Shown: positions 51,859-60,854 of the stretch, piece by piece
Layout: the number at the start of each line of letters is the position of its first letter
Numbering within the stretch: position 1 is the first letter of the stretch
From: Selenomonas sp. WCT3
GTDB lineage: Bacteria > Bacillota > Negativicutes > Selenomonadales > Selenomonadaceae
NCBI GenBank assembly: GCA_900100835.1
Contig: FNCM01000002.1
Coordinates: 62,001 to 126,000, forward strand
DNA length: 64,000 nucleotides
Reading direction: 5' to 3'
Position numbers and translations under genes: made by a program
Notes under the pieces: model-generated
Told to the model about the DNA's origin: nothing
The model's input: the letters and a program-made list of their open reading frames with translations, nothing else
Databases searched by the model: none

Positions 51859-52530
51859 TCAACGTCTTTTCGCTGGTTTTACCTTGCCATTCATACGGGC
51901 CAACAGCCCTTGTTTTCCTGAGATGGCGTCGTGTACCGCTTCTTCCAGCGCCGTTTCTACCTGGCCTTTATCAACATTGGCCGTACCAATCCGGATGATG
52001 TTAAGGGGAAGCTTGCCGACCGTATTGTGCTCTTTTCCCCGGCCCACAGCAGCCAGCACGATTCGACCCGTTTCCACATCCACTACACGCAGTGAAACCG
52101 TAGCAAAGACCTTATACCGGTCCGTTCCTGCACCAACGACCGAAGTGGAGGATTTCTGCGTCGTCACCGAATTGATGCTGCCAAGTACCAAATACTGTGC
52201 TCCCGTGAGATTTCCCACCTGAGCTGCCGTCTCAGGATTGGTCATCCCACTCATCGCCAGTGCCATCTCATCTGTTACATCCTTCAAACGTGCACGCTCT
52301 ACCACGTCAAAGCTGCCGGTATTCAACAGTTCAGCAATGGCAAAATCGTGGATTTGATTCATCTCTTCACGATCCCACTCGTTGGAGATAATCCCTTTAT
52401 TGGCAAAGGGCAGAACTGCCAGCGTCGGGTGATCCAGAATACTCACCGAAGCGGCACTTGCCAAGCTGTTTCCCATAACCAGCGTTACTACCAGGCACAA
52501 AGCGGCCATAATTCCCTTTAACTTCATCAT
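51859..52530 (-). CDS. Exported CsgG-family protein without lipobox
   Basis: 223 residues. The signal peptide (MMKLKGIMAALCLVVTLVMG) ends near ASAASVS. The mature part is the clearest CsgG-family protein here: TLAVLPFANKGIISNEW, FDVVERARLKDVTDEM, GAQYLVLGSINSVTTQ and VSLRVVDVETGRIVLAAVGR. E. coli CsgG is a lipoprotein that forms the curli export pore; this one lacks a lipid-attachment Cys and the membrane-spanning length, so it is more like LpoB-type activators. No curlin genes are visible. Confidence 0.8.
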   Translation of the reverse strand: MMKLKGIMAALCLVVTLVMGNSLASAASVSILDHPTLAVLPFANKGIISNEWDREEMNQIHDFAIAELLNTGSFDVVERARLKDVTDEMALAMSGMTNPETAAQVGNLTGAQYLVLGSINSVTTQKSSTSVVGAGTDRYKVFATVSLRVVDVETGRIVLAAVGRGKEHNTVGKLPLNIIRIGTANVDKGQVETALEEAVHDAISGKQGLLARMNGKVKPAKRR

Positions 52531-52556
52531 CGTTCCATCCTTTCATTTCCCCTTGT

Positions 52557-53675
52557 TCAACGGGAAACCGACATTTTAATCGTATTGTTGCTGATTCCTG
52601 CGACAAATATTCCCAAGGAAGTTTTTCCCTGCAGCGATTTCACTAATACTTCCGGTTTTACAATAGTATCCACCGACAAAATAGCCTTGCCGTTTTGATG
52701 CTCACGAATATAGACGTTTTGAACTATCCCCAGGGCACGCAAATCATCGGCCAGCTGCTGAACGGCCTGATAATCCATCGTGCGTACCTCCAGCTGCAAA
52801 GCCTGATTGGCATTAGCACTAAAATGGCGGAATTTATCCTCGATTTTAGCCGCTGCATCTTTAGCAGCATTTCCAATCGCCTTTTGCTTAGCCGATTCCA
52901 GACTGTTGTCCACCGCCTTGGCCGAATTCGTAAAGGTACCAACGATTTCTCCCGTATCGAATTTCAGGATCTTGACCGTCATCGACGCCTTGCCGTTCTT
53001 GAGCAGTGTCGGCTCGTAGCCGCCTTTACCATTGGGCAGGGAAATCCCCTGGGACTGGGCCGTAGAGATGCCAAGTACCAGATAATCAGCCCCAAGCGAT
53101 TGGCCGATACTTCCGAGCGCTGAACTGCCCTGGTAAATGCGGTTCAAAAGCCGTGCATCCTGCAGGGAGGAAGCGACTCCGGCATCCACGACATGGGAGA
53201 ATCCCAAATCAATCAGCCGGGCATTGATCGCCGATTCTGCCACTTGGTCATGGCCGAGGATATTTCCCTTGTCATCCTGCTCCAAAATTACCACGGCAAT
53301 GCGTGGATCATTGAGCATCATGAGCATCTTGAGGTTGTTCATGAGCTTGGCATCTGGCGAGGTATCCACATCAACGCTTGCCCGCACATGAACAGAACCG
53401 CTCACGACATTCTGGGACAAAATCCTTATATCTTTTACGAATCCCTGCGATTTCATATAGATTTGATCCAGTTCGGTGGCATAGTTCGTCACCAACGTCC
53501 GGGAATCCACCAAAGTTCCTACTACTTGTTCCACGGCGGCCCGCGATGCATCACGGATGGCACTGTCCTTATCTGCCCCATACCCATCAACGACTACAGC
53601 CTGTGCGAAGGCAGATTGTGCCGCCAAGGTCATCGCGGCCCCCAATATCAAGGATATCTTTTTTAATTTCCCCAT
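52557..53675 (-). CDS. Exported FlgT/LPP20-like protein
   Basis: 372 residues with a signal peptide (ISLILGAAMTLAAQSAFAQA). Residues 27-125 look like the FlgT/LPP20 N-terminal domain (VVVDGYGADKDSAIRDASRA, VEQVVGTLVDSRTLVTNYAT, VRASVDVDTSP). A CsgG-like middle follows (RIAVVILEQDDKGNILG, GADYLVLGISTAQSQG, KILKFDTGEIVGTFTNSAKA), then a C-terminal alpha/beta domain LEVRTMDYQAVQQLADDLRA. It is the first gene of the operon. FlgT itself is part of the Vibrio flagellar H ring; a flagellar link here is possible but unproven. Confidence 0.78.
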   Translation of the reverse strand: MGKLKKISLILGAAMTLAAQSAFAQAVVVDGYGADKDSAIRDASRAAVEQVVGTLVDSRTLVTNYATELDQIYMKSQGFVKDIRILSQNVVSGSVHVRASVDVDTSPDAKLMNNLKMLMMLNDPRIAVVILEQDDKGNILGHDQVAESAINARLIDLGFSHVVDAGVASSLQDARLLNRIYQGSSALGSIGQSLGADYLVLGISTAQSQGISLPNGKGGYEPTLLKNGKASMTVKILKFDTGEIVGTFTNSAKAVDNSLESAKQKAIGNAAKDAAAKIEDKFRHFSANANQALQLEVRTMDYQAVQQLADDLRALGIVQNVYIREHQNGKAILSVDTIVKPEVLVKSLQGKTSLGIFVAGISNNTIKMSVSR

Positions 53676-53762
53676 AGTTGTCGCTCCTCCCTAGAATTTT
53701 ACGCTTTAAATATAACATGACTGCCTTAGAAATTCAATATATCCCACCAAGGTCCTAACGAT

Positions 53763-53794
53763 AAAAAAATCCCGCAGTCGAAACTGCGGGATTT
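53763..53794 (-). terminator. Terminator of the GGGtGRT gene
   Basis: AAATCCCGCAGT pairs with ACTGCGGGATTT around CGAA; on the minus strand a run of T follows. Confidence 0.93.
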
Positions 53795-53828
53795 CTGCTA
53801 GCATATAAATTGTTTTCCCAAACGGAAA

Positions 53829-54830
53829 TTATTTAGCCATTGCTTCCTGAACGGCAACAGCAACAGCAACAGTCATGCCGACCATCGGGTTGTTACCAGC
53901 GCCGATGAGGCCCATCATGTCAACGTGTGCCGGAACGGAGGAAGAACCTGCGAACTGAGCATCGCCGTGCATACGGCCCATCGTATCCGTCATACCATAG
54001 GAAGCCGGGCCGGCTGCCATGTTGTCCGGATGGAGCGTACGGCCCGTGCCGCCACCAGATGCAACGGAGAAGTACTTCTTGCCGTTCTCGATGCAGTCTT
54101 TCTTGTAGCAGCCTGCAACCGGATGCTGGAAGCGCGTCGGGTTCGTGGAGTTACCCGTGATGGAGATATCAACGTTCTCGAGTTTCATGATGGCAACGCC
54201 TTCCTGAACGGATTCAGCGCCGTAGCATTTAACTTTTGCACGGAGACCATCGCTGTAAGCAATCTCTTTGACAACGTTGACTTTGTCGGACTTGAAGTCG
54301 TATTCCGTCTCAACGAACGTGAAACCGTTGATGCGGCTGATGATCTGAGCAGCATCTTTGCCGAGGCCGTTCAGGATAACGCGCAGCGGGTTCTTACGAA
54401 CTTTGTTAGCCGTCTGAGCGATACCGATAGCACCCTCAGCAGCAGCAAAGGACTCATGACCAGCCAGGAATGCGAAGCAGCCAGCTTCCTCGGAGAGGAG
54501 CATAGCGCCGAGGTTACCATGGCCAAGACCTACCTTACGATGGTCAGCAACGGAACCCGGTACGCAGAAAGCCTGGAGGCCTTCGCCGATAGCTTTTGCA
54601 GCATCAGCAGCAGCCGTGCAGCCTTTTTTGATTGCGATAGCAGCACCCAGCGTGTAAGCCCATTTTGCATTCTCGAATGCGATCGGCTGGAGGTCTTCTA
54701 CGATTTTGTACGGGTTGATGCCCTTCTCGTCGCAGATTTTCTTTGCGTCCTCGATGGATGCGATATCATATTTTTTGCAAACTTCATTGATCTGGTCAAT
54801 GCGGCGCTCATAGCCTTCGAATAATGACAT
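53829..54830 (-). CDS. GGGtGRT protein
   Basis: About 333 residues, cytoplasmic. It contains the motif giving the family its name, VASGGGTGRTLHPDNMAAGP, then MTDTMGRMHGDAQFAGSSSV. The N-terminal MSLFEGYERRIDQINEVCKK is typical. The family has no established biochemistry that I know of; it occurs in anaerobes next to a NifU-like scaffold, as here. The high glycine content and conserved His/Asp suggest a cofactor or nucleotide site (inference). Start at the ATG at 54830, nine bases after AAGGA; the ATG at 54839 is too close to the site. Confidence 0.88.
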   Translation of the reverse strand: MSLFEGYERRIDQINEVCKKYDIASIEDAKKICDEKGINPYKIVEDLQPIAFENAKWAYTLGAAIAIKKGCTAAADAAKAIGEGLQAFCVPGSVADHRKVGLGHGNLGAMLLSEEAGCFAFLAGHESFAAAEGAIGIAQTANKVRKNPLRVILNGLGKDAAQIISRINGFTFVETEYDFKSDKVNVVKEIAYSDGLRAKVKCYGAESVQEGVAIMKLENVDISITGNSTNPTRFQHPVAGCYKKDCIENGKKYFSVASGGGTGRTLHPDNMAAGPASYGMTDTMGRMHGDAQFAGSSSVPAHVDMMGLIGAGNNPMVGMTVAVAVAVQEAMAK

Positions 54831-54885
54831 TCTATTCATTCCTTCCTTTTACCTAAAACTTGCGGAAATCTGCCAAGAGTATTTC

Positions 54886-55581
54886 TTACTCTTCGCGCGG
54901 ATCGATCGTCTTGACAGCGTCAGCGAAACGGCCTTTCGTGCTCGTGTTGGCTTTGATAGCTTCGTTAGCATCTTTGCCGGCACGGACAGCTTCCATGACT
55001 TTGCCAAGCTGAACAACTTCGTAGCCGATTACGCGGTTCTCTTTGTCGAGACCGAGTTTCGTAACATAGCCTTCAGCGAGTTCGAGGTAACGCGGGCCTT
55101 TCTTGAGCGTGCTGTAGAGCGTACCCGTCTGGCTGCGCAGACCTTTACCAAGGTCATCGAGGCCAGCGCCGATTGGCAGACCATCATCGGAGAATGCAGT
55201 CTGGGAACGGCCATAAGCAATCTGCAGGAAGAGTTCGCGCATAGCGGTGTTGATGGCATCGCAAACGAGGTCAGTGTTCAGAGCCTCGAGAACCGTCAGG
55301 CCCGGCAGAATCTCTGCAGCCATTGCTGCGGAGTGCGTCATGCCCGAGCAGCCGATCGTCTCAACGAGAGCTTCCTGGATGATGCCGTCTTTGACGTTGA
55401 GCGTCAATTTGCAGGCACCCTGCTGCGGAGCGCACCAGCCGATACCGTGAGTCAGGCCGCTGATATCCTGTACATTCTTGGATTTAACCCATTTGCCTTC
55501 CTCTGGAATCGGAGCAGCGCCATGATGTACTTCCTGCGCTACGCATGCCATGTCTTCCACTTTCTGTGAATAAGCAATCAT
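54886..55581 (-). CDS. NifU-like iron-sulfur scaffold paired with GGGtGRT protein
   Basis: 231 residues with NifU/IscU-like features: GWCAPQQGACKLTLNVKDGI, ALVETIGCSGMTHSAAMAAE and LVCDAINTAMREL supply the cysteines expected for a transient Fe-S cluster. The C-terminal part (YVTKLGLDKENRVIGYEVVQ) is specific to the form that accompanies GGGtGRT proteins. It lies 55 bases upstream of that gene on the same strand, so they are expressed together. The client protein is unknown. Confidence 0.85.
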   Translation of the reverse strand: MIAYSQKVEDMACVAQEVHHGAAPIPEEGKWVKSKNVQDISGLTHGIGWCAPQQGACKLTLNVKDGIIQEALVETIGCSGMTHSAAMAAEILPGLTVLEALNTDLVCDAINTAMRELFLQIAYGRSQTAFSDDGLPIGAGLDDLGKGLRSQTGTLYSTLKKGPRYLELAEGYVTKLGLDKENRVIGYEVVQLGKVMEAVRAGKDANEAIKANTSTKGRFADAVKTIDPREE

Positions 55582-55641
55582 TGTTCGTATTCCTCTCTTT
55601 TCTAAAATATAATACTGAGGTGCAACCTTTAAACAAGCGCC

Positions 55642-55701
55642 CGTAAGGGGCTAGCATGGGAAATGGTCACCACGCCCGTGGTGGCCTTCCCCCCGCTTAC
55701 G
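55642..55701. repeat. GC-rich extragenic foldback (REP-like)
   Basis: An outer stem CGTAAG/CTTACG (55642-55647 with 55696-55701) encloses GGGAA/TTCCC and an inner 9-base stem GGTCACCAC/GTGGTGGCC with loop GCCC. It fills the 160-base gap between the scaffold gene and gpmI, has no terminal T run, and looks like a repetitive extragenic element. Confidence 0.55.
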
Positions 55702-55741
55702 CACCCTTGCTCAAGGGATGCTGCCTCTGACCTGCGGATAA

Positions 55742-57271
55742 TTAAAGTTCGACGAGGTTCTTGCCGTTCATTTCAGCCGGAATCTCAACGCCAGCCATCG
55801 TCAAGAGCGTCGGTGCGATGTCGCAGAGAGCGCCGTCTTTGACGGATTTGACGCGGTCAGATACCACGATGAACGGAACCGGATTCGTCGTATGTTTCGT
55901 GAACGGCTGGTTGTTTTCGTAGTCCATCATGATGTCAGCGTTGCCGTGGTCAGCTGTGATGCAGACCTCGCCGCCAACTTCACGGATGGCATCGACAAAA
56001 CGGCCAACACACGTATCAACCGTCTCAACAGCCTTGACAACTGCCGGGAATACCCCCGTATGACCAACCATATCGCAGTTTGCATAGTTGAGGATGATGA
56101 AATCGTATTTTTCGGACTTGATAGCCTCAACGACTTTATCCGTAACCTCAATAGCGCTCATTTCCGGCTGGAGATCATAGGTTGCAACCTTCGGAGACGG
56201 AACCAGGATGCGATCCTCACCCTCGTACGGCTCCTCGACACCGCCATTGAAGAAGAAGGTTACATGTGCGTACTTCTCCGTCTCAGCGATGCGCAACTGC
56301 GTCATGCCCTTGGACTCGATAATCTTACCCAACGTATTCTCGATAGTTTCCGGTGGGAAGGCAACTTTTGCATTCATGCCGTCCTCGTACTGGGAGAACG
56401 TTGCAAACGGAACCTTGAGCTCCTCATCACGCTCGAAACCATCAAAGGTCTCGTCAACGAATGCATGAGTGAGCTGACGGGCACGGTCTGGACGGAAGTT
56501 GAAGAAGATAGCGCCATCGCCATTCTTCATGCCTTCGTAGCCCTTGATTACGCACGGCATAACGAATTCATCGTTTTTGCCAGCTTCGTAGCTTGCCTTG
56601 AGGCCTGCTACAGCAGAATCTGCGCTTACGCCCTCAGCATGAGCGATTGCCTCATATGCCAGCTGCTCGCGATCCCAGTTGTGATCGCGGTCCATAGCAT
56701 AGTAACGGCCGCTCAGCGTAGCAATGCAGCCAACGCCGATTTCCTTGCATTTTGCTTCAAGTTCCTCCAAGAACGGCTGAGCGCTCTGGGGCGGAACATC
56801 ACGGCCATCGAGGAATGCATGAACGTATACATCCTTGATGCCTTCTTTTTTCGCAAGCTCGAGCAGTGCATAGAGATGAGCCTGATGGCTGTGGACACCG
56901 CCCGGAGAAACGAGGCCCAGCAGATGGAGGGCACCGTTATTTGCCTTCACGCCATTTACGATATCAAGCAGGGCTTCGTTCTTGAAGAAGTCGCCATTCT
57001 TGATGTCACGCGTGATGCGAGTGAGCTGCTGATAGATGACGCGGCCAGCACCAATGTTGGTATGACCAACTTCGGAGTTGCCCATCTGGCCATCCGGCAG
57101 ACCGACGTATTCGCCGGATGCCTGCAGCTGACTCGTCTTGTATTTTGCCATAAGGCCATCGAGTACCGGCGTATTCGCTACCTGTACTGCATTGTTCTTA
57201 TCGCTTTTGTCACCGAGGCCGCAGCCATCCATGATGATGAGTGCAACCGGTGCATTTTTAAGTTTTGCCAT
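55742..57271 (-). CDS. gpmI: 2,3-bisphosphoglycerate-independent phosphoglycerate mutase
   Basis: Interconverts 3- and 2-phosphoglycerate in glycolysis. The 509-residue, Mn-dependent enzyme starts APVALIIMDGCGLGDKSDKN, has the phosphoserine site MGNSEVGHTNIGAGRVIYQ, VYVHAFLDGRDVPPQSA and the metal site CITADHGNADIMMDYENN. Normal family length. Last gene of the gap-pgk-tpiA-gpmI operon, 24 bases after tpiA. Confidence 0.97.
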   Translation of the reverse strand: MAKLKNAPVALIIMDGCGLGDKSDKNNAVQVANTPVLDGLMAKYKTSQLQASGEYVGLPDGQMGNSEVGHTNIGAGRVIYQQLTRITRDIKNGDFFKNEALLDIVNGVKANNGALHLLGLVSPGGVHSHQAHLYALLELAKKEGIKDVYVHAFLDGRDVPPQSAQPFLEELEAKCKEIGVGCIATLSGRYYAMDRDHNWDREQLAYEAIAHAEGVSADSAVAGLKASYEAGKNDEFVMPCVIKGYEGMKNGDGAIFFNFRPDRARQLTHAFVDETFDGFERDEELKVPFATFSQYEDGMNAKVAFPPETIENTLGKIIESKGMTQLRIAETEKYAHVTFFFNGGVEEPYEGEDRILVPSPKVATYDLQPEMSAIEVTDKVVEAIKSEKYDFIILNYANCDMVGHTGVFPAVVKAVETVDTCVGRFVDAIREVGGEVCITADHGNADIMMDYENNQPFTKHTTNPVPFIVVSDRVKSVKDGALCDIAPTLLTMAGVEIPAEMNGKNLVEL

Positions 57272-57295
57272 TTTAAGATACTACCCTTCTAAGAA

Positions 57296-58045
57296 TCAGT
57301 AGTTAACGATCTGGCTGAAGTCCTGAGCCTTCAGGGATGCGCCACCTACGAGTGCGCCATCAACGTTCGGCTGTTTCATGAGATCTTTGATCGTAGCCGG
57401 TTTTACGCTGCCGCCGTACTGGATGCGGATAGCGTCAGCTGCTTCCTGACCGAATTTCTTCGCAACAGCTTCACGGATTGCCTTGCAGACTTCCTCAGCC
57501 TGCTCGAACGTAGCCGTTTTGCCCGTGCCGATAGCCCAAATCGGCTCGTAAGCGATAACGAGTTTAGCAACCTCAGCAGCCTCGAAACCTTCGAGAGCAG
57601 CGTTGATCTGTGCAACGACATGGTCGATGTAAGTGCCAGCTTCGCGAATCTCGAGGGACTCACCGCAGCAGATGATCGGCGTGATGCCAGCAGCAAATGC
57701 AGCACGAGCGCGTTTGTTTACGCCCTCATCCGTCTCACCGAAGTAATCACGGCGCTCGCTGTGGCCGAGAACGACGTAGTCAACGCCAATCTCGTTGAGC
57801 ATGCCCGTGGAGATCTCGCCCGTGAAAGCACCATTTGCTTCCCAGTGAACGTTCTGCGCACCAACATGGATGTTCGTGCCTTTGACTGCAGCAGCGACGG
57901 AGGACAGAGCCGTAGCCGTCGGGCAGACAACAACATCAACCGTTGCGTCTTTGACCAGCGGAGCCAGAGCCTTAACGAGCTCGACACCCTGTGCAATCGT
58001 GTTGTTCATTTTCCAGTTACCAGCAATAATCGGAGTTCTAGCCAT
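57296..58045 (-). CDS. tpiA: Triosephosphate isomerase
   Basis: 249 residues with [14 protein letters not shown] (Asn/Lys), [16 protein letters not shown] (catalytic His), [17 protein letters not shown] (catalytic Glu) and the C-terminal phosphate loop [25 protein letters not shown]. Converts dihydroxyacetone phosphate and glyceraldehyde 3-phosphate. Third gene of the glycolytic operon; a 212-base spacer with hairpins separates it from pgk. Confidence 0.97.
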   Translation of the reverse strand: MARTPIIAGNWKMNNTIAQGVELVKALAPLVKDATVDVVVCPTATALSSVAAAVKGTNIHVGAQNVHWEANGAFTGEISTGMLNEIGVDYVVLGHSERRDYFGETDEGVNKRARAAFAAGITPIICCGESLEIREAGTYIDHVVAQINAALEGFEAAEVAKLVIAYEPIWAIGTGKTATFEQAEEVCKAIREAVAKKFGQEAADAIRIQYGGSVKPATIKDLMKQPNVDGALVGGASLKAQDFSQIVNY

Positions 58046-58154
58046 TATATAAAAGCCTCCCTAATTAAATCTTATGTCTATGAAGCCTGCTTTTTCCAGC
58101 AGCCCTATCCACCCTCAGAGAAGAAGGCGTCGTTTCAGGGCAATGCGTTTATCA

Positions 58155-58250
58155 GGCCCCAAGGATGGGGCCCGCGGCCGTATATTCCCGGATGGAATAT
58201 CCGGCCGCAGTTTCTTTTAGTACTTTTCTTTGCCCCAAAGAAAAGTACTA
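58155..58250. repeat. Cluster of three extragenic hairpins between pgk and tpiA
   Basis: Three foldbacks stand in a row: GGCCCC/GGGGCC (58155-58172); GCGGCCG with TATATTCC against GGAATATC and CGGCCGC (58174-58208); and a perfect 14-base stem TAGTACTTTTCTTT/AAAGAAAAGTACTA with loop GCCCC (58218-58250). There is no gene in the 212-base spacer. The set looks like a dispersed intergenic repeat. It may also act as a weak transcript barrier or RNA stabiliser. Confidence 0.6.
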
Positions 58251-58257
58251 GGAATAC

Positions 58258-59451
58258 TTATTTATCAGCGATAGCTGCAATGCCCGGCATCTCTTTGCCC
58301 TCGAGGAACTCGAGCGTAGCGCCGCCACCCGTGGATACGTGGGAAATCTTGTCCGTCAGGCCCGTCTTCTTCAGAGCTGCAACGGAGTCACCGCCACCAA
58401 CGATGGAGATAGCGCCCTCTTCCGTAGCTTTCGCAACAGCCTGAGCAACAGCCAGCGTACCATTCGCGAAAGCGTCGAACTCGAATACGCCCATTGGTCC
58501 GTTCCAGACAACCGTCTTAGCACCTTTGAGTGCCTCAACATATTTCTCAGACGTCTTCACGCCGGAGTCAAGAGCCTGCCAGCCCTCAGGAACTTTGTCA
58601 ACGTCAACCGTCTGCGTGTTAGCATCTGCAGCGAATTTATCAGCGATAACGAGGTCAACCGGCAGAATAACCTCTACACCCTTCTCCTCAGCTTTCTTGA
58701 GGAGGTCACGAGCGAGATCGTATTTGTCCGGCTCGCAGAGGGAGTCACCGATTGGCAGGCCTTTTGCTGCATCGAAAGTATGAGCCATGCCGCCGCCGAT
58801 GATGATTTTGTCGACTTTCTCGATCATGTTGTTGATAACGCCGATTTTATCCGAAACCTTAGCACCGCCGATGATAGCGACGAACGGACGCTGCGGAGCT
58901 TCAAGCGTCTTGCCGATGTAGTTGATCTCTTTTTCCATCAGGAAGCCAGCGACAACCTCGACGTACTGAGCGATACCAGCGTTGGATGCATGGCCGCGGT
59001 GGGAAACGCCGAAAGCATCGTCAACAGCAACATCAGCCAGGGATGCGAGCTGTTTTGCAAATTCCGGATCGTTTTTCTTCTCTGCTTTGTGATAACGGAG
59101 GTTCTCGAGGAGCAGGACTTCGCCAGCCTTCAGATCAGCGGCAGCCTTCTCAGCCTCAGCACCAACGCAATCCGAAGCCCATTTTACCTCTTTGCCGAGG
59201 AGCTCGGACAGATGAGCAACGAGGTGCTTCGTGGAGAACTGCGGCTCACGAGCCTCGCTCGGACGGCCGATATGGCAAGCCAGGATTACAGCAGCGCCAT
59301 TGTCGAGCAGATAGTTGATGGTCGGCAGCGTGCGAACCATGCGCGTGTCGTTGGTGATGTTCTGGTTCTCATCGAACGGGACATTGTAATCGACGCGGAC
59401 AAATACTTTTTTGCCTTTGACGTCAATGTCTTTGATGGTTTTCTTATCCAT
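58258..59451 (-). CDS. pgk: Phosphoglycerate kinase
   Basis: Makes ATP from 1,3-bisphosphoglycerate. About 397 residues starting MDKKTIKDIDVKGKKVFVRV, with RVDYNVPFDENQNITND, ACHIGRPSEAREPQFS, NIMVGGAM-type IIGGGMAHTFDAAKGLPIGD and the C-terminal GGGDSVAALKKTGLTDKISH. Start at the ATG at 59451, after GGAGGTTTCAAC; the longer ORF runs back into the terminator. Second gene of the operon. Confidence 0.97.
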   Translation of the reverse strand: MDKKTIKDIDVKGKKVFVRVDYNVPFDENQNITNDTRMVRTLPTINYLLDNGAAVILACHIGRPSEAREPQFSTKHLVAHLSELLGKEVKWASDCVGAEAEKAAADLKAGEVLLLENLRYHKAEKKNDPEFAKQLASLADVAVDDAFGVSHRGHASNAGIAQYVEVVAGFLMEKEINYIGKTLEAPQRPFVAIIGGAKVSDKIGVINNMIEKVDKIIIGGGMAHTFDAAKGLPIGDSLCEPDKYDLARDLLKKAEEKGVEVILPVDLVIADKFAADANTQTVDVDKVPEGWQALDSGVKTSEKYVEALKGAKTVVWNGPMGVFEFDAFANGTLAVAQAVAKATEEGAISIVGGGDSVAALKKTGLTDKISHVSTGGGATLEFLEGKEMPGIAAIADK

Positions 59452-59481
59452 GTTGAAACCTCCAAAATAATCTTTACATGA

Positions 59482-59523
59482 TAAAAAAATTGAGGTCCGG
59501 CCCAAGTTTTAGGCCGGACCTCA
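59482..59523 (-). terminator. Strong intrinsic terminator between gap and pgk
   Basis: TGAGGTCCGGCC pairs perfectly over 12 bases with GGCCGGACCTCA; on the minus strand it is followed by ATTTTTTTAT. Only 30 bases remain before pgk, too few for a usual promoter, so pgk-tpiA-gpmI must rely on read-through. Confidence 0.88.
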
Positions 59524-59559
59524 AAAGATCTTCGTTTTGTTCAGTTACGAATCAAACAA

Positions 59560-60570
59560 TTAGCCGAGCTCAGCGAAGTATTTGATCGTGCGAACCATCT
59601 GGCTCGTGTAGCTGTTCTCGTTGTCGTACCAGGAAACAACCTGAACCTGCGTGCCACCCTCAACCGGGTTAACCATCGTCTGAGTAGCATCGAACAGGGA
59701 ACCGAAACGCATGCCAACGATATCGCTGGATACGATCTCATCCGTGTTGTAACCGAAGGACTCCGTAGCCTGAGCCTTCATAGCTTCGTTAACCTGCTCA
59801 ACGGAAACGCTGCCTTTGACAACTGCGTTGAGGATCGTCGTGGAACCCGTCGGGGTCGGAACGCGCTGTGCAGCACCGATCAGTTTGCCTTTGAGTTCCG
59901 GAATTACGAGGCCGATAGCTTTAGCAGCGCCCGTGGAGTTCGGAACGATGTTGCAAGCTGCTGCACGGCTGCGACGGAGGTCGCCTTTACGCTGCGGGCC
60001 ATCGAGAGTCATCTGGTCGCCCGTGTAAGCGTGAATCGTGCACATGATACCGCTCTGGATCGGAGCGAGGTCGTTCAGTGCTTTAGCCATCGGAGCAAGG
60101 CAGTTCGTCGTGCAGGATGCAGCGGAGATAACCTTGTCTTCCTTCGTCAGCGTCGTGTGGTTAACGTTGTATACGATCGTCGGGAGGTCGTTACCAGCCG
60201 GAGCGGAGATAACAACTTTCTTAGCGCCTGCAGCCAGATGTGCAGAAGCTTTCTCTTTGGAAGTGTAGAAACCAGTGCACTCGAGAACAACGTCAACATC
60301 ATGTTTAGCCCAAGGAATGTCTTTTGCATCCTTCTCAGCATAGATCATGATCTCTTTGCCGTTGACTTTGATGCTGTTTTCGCCAGCTTCAACCGTATCA
60401 GCATATTTGTACTTACCCTGCGTGGAATCGTACTTGAGCAGGTGTGCGAGCATTTTCGGGCTCGTGAGGTCGTTGATTGCAACAACTTCATAACCCTCAG
60501 CGTCGAACATCTGACGGAATGCGAGACGGCCGATACGGCCAAAACCATTGATAGCTACTTTTACTGCCAT
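59560..60570 (-). CDS. gap: Glyceraldehyde-3-phosphate dehydrogenase
   Basis: 336 residues, NAD-dependent type: [19 protein letters not shown] (Rossmann loop), the catalytic Cys in [26 protein letters not shown]-like [19 protein letters not shown], and [18 protein letters not shown]. First gene of the glycolytic operon, with its own strong promoter and followed directly by a terminator, so it is expected to be the most highly expressed of the four. Confidence 0.97.
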   Translation of the reverse strand: MAVKVAINGFGRIGRLAFRQMFDAEGYEVVAINDLTSPKMLAHLLKYDSTQGKYKYADTVEAGENSIKVNGKEIMIYAEKDAKDIPWAKHDVDVVLECTGFYTSKEKASAHLAAGAKKVVISAPAGNDLPTIVYNVNHTTLTKEDKVISAASCTTNCLAPMAKALNDLAPIQSGIMCTIHAYTGDQMTLDGPQRKGDLRRSRAAACNIVPNSTGAAKAIGLVIPELKGKLIGAAQRVPTPTGSTTILNAVVKGSVSVEQVNEAMKAQATESFGYNTDEIVSSDIVGMRFGSLFDATQTMVNPVEGGTQVQVVSWYDNENSYTSQMVRTIKYFAELG

Positions 60571-60619
60571 TTGAAAAATACCCCCTAAATTCTTTAGAAG
60601 TTCAGTTCTTACAGGTCTA

Positions 60620-60649
60620 ATAATACAATAAGCAAAGAGGAAATGTCAA
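60620..60649 (-). promoter_or_regulatory. Promoter of the glycolytic operon
   Basis: On the minus strand a perfect TTGACA (60649-60644) and TATTAT (60625-60620) with an 18-base spacer, about 50 bases before the gap start. The 284-base gap 60571-60854 otherwise holds only the scfB terminator. Confidence 0.8.
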
Positions 60650-60793
60650 TGTTTTTATCATAAATTTGACCAATTATTATATGAATCGGTTTCATTGTTT
60701 TCTGACTTTTCTGTATGAATAAGTAACAATACTCTTTCGCTTTCGCAAACGTGCTAAACGCAGATAAACAATAGGAACACCTGCCAAAAACAG

Positions 60794-60826
60794 CAAAAAG
60801 TGACAAGCAATTATACTTGTCACTTT
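60794..60826 (-). terminator. Terminator of scfB
   Basis: AAAGTGACAAG pairs perfectly over 11 bases with CTTGTCACTTT; on the minus strand TTTTTGC follows. Confidence 0.9.
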
Positions 60827-60854
60827 CATTTGCATATATAAATATCATTTATGA

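Noticed and set aside
52557..53675. Curli secretion system
   Set aside because: CsgG-like domains are present, but no curlin repeats or csgE/csgF genes are visible and the CsgG-like protein lacks a lipobox.
55892..57292. Open frame of 466 codons opposite gpmI
   Set aside because: Antisense shadow of gpmI with no ribosome site and no recognisable motif.
60609..60848. 79-codon open frame between scfB and gap
   Set aside because: It overlaps the gap promoter and the scfB terminator and has no ribosome site.
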